Shown: in pieces, positions 1 through 5,877 of the stretch
How positions within the stretch are numbered: the stretch's first letter is position 1
Layout: every line of letters starts with the position of its first letter
NCBI GenBank assembly: GCA_012523535.1
Contig: JAAYII010000178.1
Location: 1-6,958, forward strand
Length of the DNA stretch: 6,958 bases
Source of the DNA: Peptococcaceae bacterium
GTDB taxonomy: Bacteria > Bacillota > Desulfitobacteriia > Desulfitobacteriales > Syntrophobotulaceae
Reading direction: 5' to 3'
Position numbers and translations under genes: made by a program
Notes under the pieces: generated by a model
The model's database searches: none
The model's input: the letters and a program-made list of their open reading frames with translations, nothing else
What the model was told of the DNA's origin: nothing

Positions 1-192
1 CTGTATAAGAAGTCCTTTGTTATTTTTTAAGATTACACCTCCTACCCCAAGGGAATAATCCCCCCAATGAATAAAGCCGCAGTTGGGACATTTTTTCCGC
101 CGGTAGCCCTCTAAAACGATGTACTGAAGTTCAGTTGCACAACTCGGACAGTAGTTAAATGATCTATACTTGTAAGGTAATTGCTTATTCAC
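1..192 (-). CDS. Zinc-ribbon Nudix hydrolase, N-terminal part only (gene runs off the left edge)
   Basis: Only the first 64 residues are in the window. Reading leftwards from a GTG at 192-190, the frame is open to base 1. Two CxxC pairs (Cys15/Cys18 and Cys35/Cys38, the second in KKCPNCGF) form a zinc ribbon, followed by the start of a beta strand, GVGGVILKNNKGLLIQ. Such a ribbon directly before this strand is typical of Nudix hydrolases of the NudC/ADP-ribose pyrophosphatase type, which hydrolyse a nucleoside diphosphate linked to another group. The Nudix box itself (GX5EX7REUXEEXGU) would lie beyond the window, so substrate and activity cannot be judged. The GTG is preceded by AAGGAG at a somewhat long spacing of about 13 nt, and no better in-frame start is visible. 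The gene is divergent from the 376-999 gene and is probably unrelated to the heat-shock operon. The family call is fairly sure; the exact function is open. Confidence 0.72.
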   Translation of the reverse strand, partial: MNKQLPYKYRSFNYCPSCATELQYIVLEGYRRKKCPNCGFIHWGDYSLGVGGVILKNNKGLLIQ

Positions 193-270
193 TTTCTGGT
201 TTTCACTCCTTATAATTCTATTTTGACCTATAATTTATGTCCAAGTAAAAAAATAAAACATATTTTTTAG

Positions 271-310
271 TTTACAAGACTTTGACAAAGGATTCTATAT
301 TTTGATGTAG
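271..310 (+). promoter_or_regulatory. Weak candidate promoter elements in the divergent intergenic region
   Basis: This stretch of the 183-nt AT-rich gap has two sigma-A-like -35 hexamers on the + strand: TTTACA at 271-276 and TTGACA at 282-287. TTTACA has TATATT at 296-301, but at a long 19-nt spacing. TTGACA at 17 nt has only the poor ATGTAG. Either would drive the 376-999 gene with a leader of about 60 nt. No clear promoter for the leftward Nudix gene was found. Confidence 0.3.
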
Positions 311-313
311 AAC

Positions 314-327
314 TACTATATATAGTA
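314..327. repeat. Perfect 14-bp AT-rich palindrome
   Basis: TACTATATATAGTA is a perfect inverted repeat with no spacer, lying about 50 nt before the start codon of the 376-999 gene and just downstream of the candidate promoter elements. It could be an operator half-buried in the leader or a TATA-rich chance palindrome. In AT-rich DNA a palindrome of this length is not rare, so no function is claimed. Confidence 0.4.
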
Positions 328-375
328 TGGTTAATAAAGGAAACTCGATATTTGCCTGGCTGGAGGTTAATATAA

Positions 376-999
376 ATGAACAACGAAAAGGAAATTCTTC
401 TGGATTCTGAAGAGATTCAACTATTGTTGGAAGGAGGATTGTATTGGAAAGATATTGAACCTAAATTAGGATCCCCGAATTCCGCAACTTTCCGCCGCCG
501 CTTACCTGTTACAGATGAAGAAAGTAATAATCAAGATCCTAAACGTAAAGATTTTATTAAGAGGACTTCTCTTAATCTGGAGAAATCGGATGAGCAAGAT
601 GCTCGAGAAATTGTCAATAAATTAATGGACGATAAGTTAATGGACGGCAAGTTAATGGACGGAGGCGATGATAAGAAGGTCAGGGCCATACTGCTGGGCG
701 ATAATAATATTATAAAAGATCGCCAAATTGATTTAAGCCAAATTAGAGAGTTGGCAGCAACCAGCGAGAATGGTGTTATGCCCGAAAGTAAGACAACTGA
801 GGACAAGGAAAATCTGGAGACTCCAAAAGAGAAAAAGGATTTTTCCCTGGAGGATACGGAAAATGTTGTCCTTTTTAGCAATGAAATTGAAGACCAAGAA
901 AAAGCGGAACCTTTTATCAGTGGTTGGAAGCTTGTCCTGTTAATGATTGTGGTGGCAGCTCTCACTTTTGGTTTTTGGTTTTATTTTTTAGGTCAATGA
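376..999 (+). CDS. Unrecognised acidic protein with a C-terminal membrane anchor
   Basis: I do not recognise this 207-aa protein. Visible parts: an N-terminal segment (about residues 10-45) that could fold into helices, with a helix-turn-helix-like stretch around YWKDIEPKLGSPNSATFRRR; a long hydrophilic, Lys/Glu/Asp-rich middle (about 46-180) that looks disordered; and one hydrophobic segment (about 185-205, KLVLLMIVVAALTFGFWFYF) ending two residues before the stop. There is no N-terminal signal peptide. The layout is that of a tail-anchored protein with its body probably in the cytoplasm. Residues 82-96 are three tandem KLMD(D/G) units. The start is supported by GGAGG at 362-366, 9 nt before ATG. 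A terminator follows, so the gene appears to be its own unit rather than part of the ctsR operon. Codon phase and RBS argue that it is a real gene; a role as a membrane-bound DNA-binding or septum-linked protein would be guesswork. Confidence 0.78.
   Translation: MNNEKEILLDSEEIQLLLEGGLYWKDIEPKLGSPNSATFRRRLPVTDEESNNQDPKRKDFIKRTSLNLEKSDEQDAREIVNKLMDDKLMDGKLMDGGDDKKVRAILLGDNNIIKDRQIDLSQIRELAATSENGVMPESKTTEDKENLETPKEKKDFSLEDTENVVLFSNEIEDQEKAEPFISGWKLVLLMIVVAALTFGFWFYFLGQ
619..663 (+). repeat. Three tandem 15-bp units inside the 376-999 gene
   Basis: The units start at 619, 634 and 649 and share the core TTAATGGACG; each encodes KLMDD or KLMDG (protein residues 82-96). The period is five codons, so gain or loss of a unit keeps the frame. 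The units differ at only a few bases, consistent with recent replication slippage. Confidence 0.85.
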
Positions 1000-1049
1000 T
1001 TAATTTTTATTTATTTTCTCCTGACCGGGATAAAATATTTTTTGCCGTG

Positions 1050-1075
1050 AAAAATAGCTTTGTGCTATTTTTTTT
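1050..1075 (+). terminator. Rho-independent terminator after the 376-999 gene
   Basis: A 9-bp stem (AAAAATAGC at 1050-1058 pairing with GCTATTTTT at 1064-1072) closes a 5-nt loop TTTGT and runs into further T residues to 1075. It lies about 50 nt after the stop of the membrane-protein gene and just before the ctsR promoter, insulating the heat-shock operon. The stem is AT-rich with only two G-C pairs, so termination may be partial. Confidence 0.65.
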
Positions 1076-1085
1076 AAATTTCTAT

Positions 1086-1113
1086 TTGCAAAAAGGTCAA
1101 AAAAGGTTAGAAT
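1086..1113 (+). promoter_or_regulatory. Sigma-A-type promoter of the ctsR operon
   Basis: TTGCAA (1086-1091) and TAGAAT (1108-1113) are separated by 16 nt, each a fair match to the -35 and -10 consensus. Transcription would begin near 1120, leaving a leader of about 58 nt before the ctsR start codon at 1178. The first CtsR operator covers the spacer and most of the -10, and two further operator-like repeats lie just past the predicted start point. This is the expected geometry for repression by CtsR. Confidence 0.6.
1095..1111 (+). promoter_or_regulatory. CtsR operator 1 (overlaps the -10)
   Basis: GGTCAAA-AAA-GGTTAGA is a directly repeated heptad with a 3-nt spacer. The known CtsR consensus is RGTCAAA-NAN-RGTCAAA; the first heptad is exact and the second matches 5 of 7. 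Its place between -35 and -10 of the operon promoter would block RNA polymerase when CtsR is bound. Confidence 0.75.
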
Positions 1114-1122
1114 ATTAATGAA

Positions 1123-1139
1123 GGTCAGAGAAGGTCATA
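1123..1139 (+). promoter_or_regulatory. CtsR operator 2 (just downstream of the predicted transcription start)
   Basis: GGTCAGA-GAA-GGTCATA matches the CtsR tandem-heptad consensus at 6 of 7 positions in each half, with the correct 3-nt spacer including its central A. It lies in the leader, before the ctsR start codon. Confidence 0.72.
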
Positions 1140-1140
1140 A

Positions 1141-1157
1141 AGTCAGTGATAGTCAAG
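1141..1157 (+). promoter_or_regulatory. CtsR operator 3 (weaker, in the leader)
   Basis: AGTCAGT-GAT-AGTCAAG keeps the RGTCA core in both halves and the 3-nt spacer with central A (5 of 7 and 6 of 7 matches). It follows operator 2 after a single base. It is less certain than the other two, but the repeated phase makes chance unlikely. Confidence 0.55.
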
Positions 1158-1166
1158 CAAAAGTGA

Positions 1167-1172
1167 GGGAGG
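1167..1172 (+). promoter_or_regulatory. Ribosome binding site fixing the ctsR start
   Basis: GGGAGG lies 5 nt before the ATG at 1178. The in-frame ATG at 1118, 60 nt upstream, has no such site and lies at or before the predicted transcription start, so it cannot be the normal start. Confidence 0.75.
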
Positions 1173-1177
1173 CAGTT

Positions 1178-1651
1178 ATGGGTAACTTGGCGGATAGAAT
1201 TGAAGAGTATTTAAAGATGATTCTTAATGATTCGGAAGAAGGTTATGTTGTCCTACAAAGAGGTTTTCTTGCCGATTTCTTCTCCTGTGCTCCTTCCCAG
1301 ATTAATTATGTTTTAACAACCAGGTTCACCGCCGAAAAGGGTTATCTTGTAGAGAGCAGAAGAGGCGGCGGGGGTTATTTACGGATTATTAAGCTGGGAT
1401 TGGATCCTGATGGAAAATTTCAACGGCTGATGGGAGAATTGATCGGCGAGGAAATGTCCCAAGATAGAGCCTACGATTTAATCGATAGATTGCAGGAGGA
1501 AGAGATTTTCACAAAAAGGGAAGCGGTATTAATTAAGAGTATATTCGCGGACCGTTTGCTGACTGATTTGACACCTTCTGCCGATGCATTAAGGGCCAGG
1601 TTAATGAAGGAAATCTTGGCAAACATGTGCAGGGATGATATTAATAACTAG
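1178..1651 (+). CDS. ctsR: Transcriptional repressor CtsR (class III heat-shock regulator)
   Basis: CtsR is a dimeric DNA-binding repressor of clp genes that binds tandem heptads and is inactivated by heat or stress. The 157-aa product is close to the usual size (about 150-155). Visible features: an N-terminal helix (MGNLADRIEEYLKMIL), a helix-turn-helix at about residues 28-50 with the family signature PSQINYVLTTRF, and the winged-helix glycine loop ESRRGGGGY at residues 59-67, which serves as the heat sensor; the Arg just before the four glycines is the known contact and phosphorylation region. The C-terminal half (about 80-155) is the helical dimerisation domain. An in-frame ATG exists 20 codons upstream at 1118, but operators 2 and 3 and the predicted transcription start lie within that extension, while the ATG at 1178 has a good RBS and matches family N-termini. 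It is the first gene of the operon and probably represses it through the three operators. Confidence 0.96.
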   Translation: MGNLADRIEEYLKMILNDSEEGYVVLQRGFLADFFSCAPSQINYVLTTRFTAEKGYLVESRRGGGGYLRIIKLGLDPDGKFQRLMGELIGEEMSQDRAYDLIDRLQEEEIFTKREAVLIKSIFADRLLTDLTPSADALRARLMKEILANMCRDDINN

Positions 1652-1668
1652 TTAATAGCATATATTAA

Positions 1669-1692
1669 ATACACGCAAAAATACACGTAAAA
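1669..1692 (+). repeat. Tandem 12-bp repeat between ctsR and mcsA
   Basis: ATACACGCAAAA (1669-1680) is followed at once by ATACACGTAAAA (1681-1692), identical at 11 of 12 positions. It fills much of the 76-nt gap between ctsR and mcsA. It has no RGTCAAA core, so it is not a CtsR site. It may be slippage or a binding site for something unknown. Confidence 0.7.
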
Positions 1693-1715
1693 CTCAGCTA
1701 TTGAGATATAAGTGC

Positions 1716-1720
1716 GGAGG
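1716..1720 (+). promoter_or_regulatory. Ribosome binding site fixing the mcsA start
   Basis: GGAGG stands 7 nt before the ATG at 1728. An in-frame TTG at 1701 would give nine extra residues, but it has no such site and the family begins with M-x-C-x-x-C. Confidence 0.8.
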
Positions 1721-1727
1721 GATAGAA

Positions 1728-2255
1728 ATGCTTTGTCAGAATTGTTTACAGAGGGAAGCTACGGTCCACCTGACTAAAATAATAAACGGTCAAGGGATGC
1801 AAATGCATCTCTGTCAAGAGTGTGCTCAAAAAGTACAAGGGTTTGGCTTTAATTTCAATATTTATCCCGGAATGGCGACCCACTTTTTGCAAGCTCTTTT
1901 TGGTTTGAGCTCATTGAATCAAACAGGCCAATCCGTAAGTACCATTAATCAGGAAAAATGCCCCGGTTGCGGCTGGACATTTGCTCAAATTCAGCATGCA
2001 GGCAGAATGGGGTGCAGTCAATGTTATGATAAATTTGAAACGCAGATTGAACCGCTATTACGCCAAATTCATGGTGGCGGTGTCCATGTGGGGAAAGTGC
2101 CGAAGCGTTGTGCGGCTTCGATCAGGAACAAACAAGAACTTTTGCGGTTGCGGAGCAGACTGCAGGAATTGGTACAAAGAGAAGAGTTTGAAGAAGCGGC
2201 TCGGGTTAGGGACAGGATAAAAGAGCTTGAAAAGTTGGTCGGGGGTGAAGAATGA
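1728..2255 (+). CDS. mcsA: McsA, zinc-binding activator of the arginine kinase McsB
   Basis: McsA activates McsB and helps deliver clients to ClpC; its zinc sites also sense metal and redox stress. The 175-aa product has four CxxC pairs: Cys3/Cys6, Cys29/Cys32, Cys78/Cys81 and Cys96/Cys99, making two treble-clef-like zinc modules. These are followed by the conserved HxGKVPKR stretch (residues 120-127) and a UVR motif (about 140-172, core REEFEEAARVRDRIKELE). The N-terminus MLCQNC matches known McsA starts, supporting the ATG at 1728. The last codons overlap mcsB (ATGA), a sign of translational coupling between activator and kinase. All expected cysteines are present. The UVR core closely resembles that in the middle domain of ClpC from this same operon. 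Confidence 0.95.
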   Translation: MLCQNCLQREATVHLTKIINGQGMQMHLCQECAQKVQGFGFNFNIYPGMATHFLQALFGLSSLNQTGQSVSTINQEKCPGCGWTFAQIQHAGRMGCSQCYDKFETQIEPLLRQIHGGGVHVGKVPKRCAASIRNKQELLRLRSRLQELVQREEFEEAARVRDRIKELEKLVGGEE

Positions 2256-3307
2256 TGTCGTTTAGTGCCATACTTTCCAGGGACAGTTACTGGATGCAAG
2301 ATGTGGACCTGCCCATAGTACTAAGTACCAGGGTCAGATTGGCAAGAAATCTTTCAGGTATAGCTTTTCCTCATGCCTTAACTGAGGAAGAAGCGGTAAA
2401 GGCAGAGGAAAGAATAGTTAACTGTCTCCGGGATTTTGAAATAGAAGGGGAAAAAATTGTTTATTTGCCCTTGAGCAAACTTTCCTCCTTGGAAAAAAAG
2501 GTATTAGTAGAAAAACATTTGATTAGCCCGATTTTCAGTGAGGCCGGAAAAGCGAGAGGGGTTGCTCTTTCTGAGAGTCATAAAGTATCAATCATGGTTA
2601 ATGAAGAAGACCATTTGCGCATCCAAGTCCTGATGCCCGGAAACTCTTTGGAAGAAGCGCTCCAATTGGCCGGAAAAATTGATGACCATTTTGACAGTTG
2701 TCTGGACTTGGCTTATAAAGAGAAGTTCGGCTATTTAACTTCTTGTCCCACTAACGTGGGTACGGGTTTGCGATTGTCGGTTATGGTGCATTTACCGGCC
2801 CTTGCTTTAACTAACCAAATTCAGCAAGTTCTGGCGGCTCTTTCACCCTTAGGCCTGGCTGTGCGCGGTCTCTACGGGGAAGGATCAAGGGCCTATGGTA
2901 ACATTTTCCAGGTATCAAATCAGATAACATTAGGCAAAAGCGAGGAAGATACTCTTGCTCATCTTGAAGCTGTAATCAAACAGCTGGTGGAACACGAGAT
3001 GAATGCCAGGGAAATATTGAAAAAACAAACTCAATTAATAATTGAGGACAAAGTCTGGCGGGCTCGTGGTACTTTGGAAAATGCCAGGCTGCTGACTTCT
3101 GAAGAAACATTTACTCTTCTTTCCGAAGATCGTTTAGGTATTGACTTGAAAGTATTGCCCAAAGTATCTCCCGGTTTTGTATCTTTGCTGATAAATTCAT
3201 TACCGGGCTGTTTACAGTATCAAATAAAAAATTCTCTTGACGAACAGGCTTTAAATGTTGTTAGAGCAAATTTCCTTCGTCAATATTATTCAAGAAAGGA
3301 TGGTTAA
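2252..3307 (+). CDS. mcsB: Protein-arginine kinase McsB
   Basis: McsB phosphorylates arginine side chains using ATP, tagging proteins (including CtsR and misfolded clients) for ClpCP. It is a 351-aa phosphagen-kinase homologue, the usual length. Visible signatures: the nucleotide-binding STRVRLARN (25-33), the NEEDH acidic motif (117-121), the active-site Cys165 in [12 protein letters not shown], and [17 protein letters not shown] (208-224) with a conserved Glu210. The C-terminal helix holds L-N-V-V-R-A at 334-339, where the family's allosteric phosphoarginine-binding motif is usually RDxxRA; the RA half is kept but the RD half is not. Two adjacent ATGs (2252 and 2255) are possible; the first overlaps the mcsA stop by 4 nt and both share GGGGGTGA as RBS. 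The stop is 2 nt before clpC, so the three genes are tightly coupled. Confidence 0.96.
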   Translation: MMSFSAILSRDSYWMQDVDLPIVLSTRVRLARNLSGIAFPHALTEEEAVKAEERIVNCLRDFEIEGEKIVYLPLSKLSSLEKKVLVEKHLISPIFSEAGKARGVALSESHKVSIMVNEEDHLRIQVLMPGNSLEEALQLAGKIDDHFDSCLDLAYKEKFGYLTSCPTNVGTGLRLSVMVHLPALALTNQIQQVLAALSPLGLAVRGLYGEGSRAYGNIFQVSNQITLGKSEEDTLAHLEAVIKQLVEHEMNAREILKKQTQLIIEDKVWRARGTLENARLLTSEETFTLLSEDRLGIDLKVLPKVSPGFVSLLINSLPGCLQYQIKNSLDEQALNVVRANFLRQYYSRKDG

Positions 3308-3309
3308 AA

Positions 3310-5811
3310 ATGGCTAGAAGATTTACACAAAGAGCCGAACGTGTTTTTGCTCTTGCGGAAAACATTGCTAAAAGTTTAGGTCATACTGTTATCGGTACGG
3401 AGCATATACTGCTTGCTCTTATGGAAGAAGGTGAAGGCATAGCCGCAAAAGCCTTGAAAGAATTAGGATTGGATTTTGAAAGAGTAAAAAACAAAGTAAT
3501 ACAAATAACCGGTGTTAATCCCCCCATTATGGGGGAAATAGGACTATCCCCGCGGGTAAAACGTGTGATTCAACTTTCTACCGAAGAGGCTGCCCGTCAG
3601 GGAGTAAACTATATTGGTACCGAACACATTCTTTTAGGTTTAATAATCGAGGGAGAAGGTATTGCCGCCCGGGTTTTGGCTGACCTGAAAATTAAGCCTG
3701 AAAAGGTTTGGGAACAGGTTATGGCTCTTTTGGGAGGCGAGGCGGAAGGTATTCCTATGCCTGGTAGCGGGCCGGCAGGTCCTAAAATGGGACAAGCAAG
3801 CAACACTCCGACATTAAATGAATTTGGCCGGGATTTGACCGTAATGGCCCTTGAAGGGAAACTGGATCCGGTTATCGGTCGGGAAAATGAAATCGAGAGG
3901 GTTATTCAGGTTTTAAGCCGAAGAACAAAAAACAATCCTGTTCTTATCGGTGAACCCGGTGTCGGTAAAACAGCAATTGCGGAAGGTCTGGCCCAAAGAA
4001 TTATTAGCAATAAGGTACCGGAAATCTTGGCCAATAAAAGGGTTTGCACTCTAGATCTTTCATCCATGGTAGCAGGTACTAAATACCGGGGCGAATTTGA
4101 AGAAAGAATGAAAAAAGTTATGGAAGAAATAAGATTGGCCGGTAACGTTATAGTATTTATTGATGAGCTTCATACTTTGATTGGTGCCGGAGCGGCAGAA
4201 GGCGCCATAGATGCGGCCAATATCTTAAAACCTGCCCTGGCTAGAGGTGAGATGCAATGTATCGGGGCTACAACCCTTGATGAATATCGCAAGCATATTG
4301 AACGTGACCCTGCCCTGGAAAGGAGATTCCAACCGATTATGGTCGGTGAGCCTACTGCCGAAGAAGCGGTGGCTATTTTACAAGGTCTGAGGGACCGTTA
4401 TGAAGCTCACCATCGAGTTAAAATTACCGATGATGCCATCCAAGCCGCGGTCCGCCTTTCGGACAGGTATATATCGGACAGGTTTTTACCGGATAAGGCT
4501 ATTGACTTAATCGATGAAGCGGCATCCAGAGTTAGGCTTCGCGGTTTCACTGCTCCTCCGGATATGAAGAAACTGGAAGAAATCATCGACAATCTTAGAA
4601 AGGAAAAGGAAGCTGCTGTTAAGCGGCAAGAGTTTGAGAAAGCGGCTCAAATTCGGGATGAAGAACAGAAAAAGCAACAGGAATTGGCTGAAATGCGCAA
4701 CAAATGGGAGGAAGCCAGAGAAAAAGAAGTCATGGTAGTCGGGCCCGAGGATGTGGCCAAAATAGTTTCCAGTTGGACAGGCATACCTGTAAATAAACTG
4801 GCCGAGGAAGAAAGTCAAAGACTATTGAAATTGGAACAAATTCTTCATGAGAAGGTCATAGGGCAAGACGAAGCAGTGAGTGCCGTGGCTCGGGCGGTAA
4901 GGAGGGCCAGGGCCGGCTTAAAAGATCCCAAAAGACCTATCGGTTCATTTATTTTCCTGGGACCGACCGGTGTCGGCAAAACCCAATTAGCCTGGACCTT
5001 GGCTGAAGCTTTATTTGGAGACGAAAATGCTCTGATCAGAATTGACATGTCAGAATACATGGAAAAACATGCTGTTTCCAGAATGGTGGGTTCCCCTCCG
5101 GGTTATGTCGGTCATGAAGAAGGGGGTCAACTGACGGAATTAGTACGGAGGAAACCTTATAGCGTCATCCTCTTTGACGAAATTGAAAAAGCCCACCCGG
5201 AAGTATTTAATATTCTTTTGCAAGTACTTGAAGACGGCAGGCTTACGGATTCCAAAGGAAGAGTTGTTGATTTTCGCAATTGTGTGGTTATCATGACCTC
5301 AAACGTAGGAGCATCCTATTTGAAAAGGGAATCTTTAGGTTTTGTTTCCAACCGTGATGAAGATAGTGAATACAAGGCTATGAGTTCCAGAGTCATGGAT
5401 GAATTGAAAAAGACTTTCAGGCCGGAATTCCTTAACAGGATTGATGAAATGGTGGTATTCCACCAATTAAAGAAAGAAGATCTGATTAAAATTACGGAAA
5501 TATTGCTTAAAGATATTGACAAGAGACTCAAAGAACAGAATTACAATCTTGTCATTACCCCCAAAGTACTGGAATACATTGCCGAAGAAGGCAATGATCC
5601 TACCTTCGGTGCTCGGCCTTTAAGAAGGGCAATTCAAAAGTTGATTGAAGACCCGCTTTCTGAAAAAATTTTACAAGGCGAGTTTAAACCTGGCGACACC
5701 ATAAAAGCAGTTCTCCAGAGAGGCAAGATAACTTTTACCCTTGCGGATGAAAAAGCGGAATCTTCTTCCTCGCCTGACAGGAAAAAACAAGAGGCTGATG
5801 AAGATAAATAA
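3310..5811 (+). CDS. clpC: ATP-dependent unfoldase ClpC (Hsp100, partner of ClpP)
   Basis: ClpC unfolds proteins and threads them into ClpP; in this system it reads phosphoarginine. The 833-aa product has a double Clp_N domain (about 1-145) with the twin IGTEHILL segments at 28-35 and 102-109, whose Glu31 and Glu105 correspond to the known phosphoarginine pockets. It continues with AAA-1 (Walker A GEPGVGKT 214-221, Walker B IVFIDE 281-286, Arg finger region ALERRF 335-340), a coiled-coil middle domain with a UVR motif (about 418-475), AAA-2 (Walker A GPTGVGKT 551-558, Walker B VILFDE 619-624, sensor-2 GARPLRR 767-773) and a charged tail (815-833). LGF at 676-678 sits where the ClpP-docking loop of ClpC lies, so it is expected to work with ClpP (gene not in the window). 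RBS AAAGGA lies 9 nt before ATG, overlapping the end of mcsB. No key residue is missing. Confidence 0.97.
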   Translation: MARRFTQRAERVFALAENIAKSLGHTVIGTEHILLALMEEGEGIAAKALKELGLDFERVKNKVIQITGVNPPIMGEIGLSPRVKRVIQLSTEEAARQGVNYIGTEHILLGLIIEGEGIAARVLADLKIKPEKVWEQVMALLGGEAEGIPMPGSGPAGPKMGQASNTPTLNEFGRDLTVMALEGKLDPVIGRENEIERVIQVLSRRTKNNPVLIGEPGVGKTAIAEGLAQRIISNKVPEILANKRVCTLDLSSMVAGTKYRGEFEERMKKVMEEIRLAGNVIVFIDELHTLIGAGAAEGAIDAANILKPALARGEMQCIGATTLDEYRKHIERDPALERRFQPIMVGEPTAEEAVAILQGLRDRYEAHHRVKITDDAIQAAVRLSDRYISDRFLPDKAIDLIDEAASRVRLRGFTAPPDMKKLEEIIDNLRKEKEAAVKRQEFEKAAQIRDEEQKKQQELAEMRNKWEEAREKEVMVVGPEDVAKIVSSWTGIPVNKLAEEESQRLLKLEQILHEKVIGQDEAVSAVARAVRRARAGLKDPKRPIGSFIFLGPTGVGKTQLAWTLAEALFGDENALIRIDMSEYMEKHAVSRMVGSPPGYVGHEEGGQLTELVRRKPYSVILFDEIEKAHPEVFNILLQVLEDGRLTDSKGRVVDFRNCVVIMTSNVGASYLKRESLGFVSNRDEDSEYKAMSSRVMDELKKTFRPEFLNRIDEMVVFHQLKKEDLIKITEILLKDIDKRLKEQNYNLVITPKVLEYIAEEGNDPTFGARPLRRAIQKLIEDPLSEKILQGEFKPGDTIKAVLQRGKITFTLADEKAESSSSPDRKKQEADEDK

Positions 5812-5847
5812 TTAAAGATGAAGAATAATTGATGAAGATAATTAAAA
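5797..5847 (+). repeat. Three imperfect tandem copies of GATGAAGATAATTAAA across the clpC stop
   Basis: Copies begin at 5797, 5817 and 5831. The first carries the final clpC codons and stop (TAA at 5809-5811), and the other two fill most of the 66-nt spacer before radA. They differ by small insertions or losses (for example an added AAAT in copy 1). No hairpin or T-run is seen here, so this is not a terminator, and clpC transcripts probably read into radA. Confidence 0.65.
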
Positions 5848-5865
5848 GAGAAAAACAAAGAGATT

Positions 5866-5870
5866 GGGGG
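5866..5870 (+). promoter_or_regulatory. Ribosome binding site fixing the radA TTG start
   Basis: GGGGG sits 7 nt before TTG at 5878. It touches an out-of-frame ATG at 5871 that opens only 13 codons, so that ATG is too close to use this site. The TTG is in frame with the zinc finger of RadA. Confidence 0.6.
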
Positions 5871-5877
5871 ATGTCGC

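Noticed and set aside
222..228. CtsR half-site GGTCAAA on the - strand upstream of the Nudix gene
   Set aside because: No second heptad lies 3 nt to either side, and CtsR needs a tandem pair.
314..330. Possible sporulation sigma-factor -10 (CATACTA on the - strand)
   Set aside because: No matching -35 is found at the right distance and the match comes from the AT palindrome.
924..1118. 64-codon frame bridging the membrane-protein gene and ctsR
   Set aside because: It overlaps the membrane-protein gene in another frame, crosses the terminator and the ctsR promoter, and has no recognisable domain.
1701..1727. TTG start adding nine residues to McsA
   Set aside because: The GGAGG site lies within the extension and points to the ATG at 1728, and the family begins at the M-x-C-x-x-C motif.
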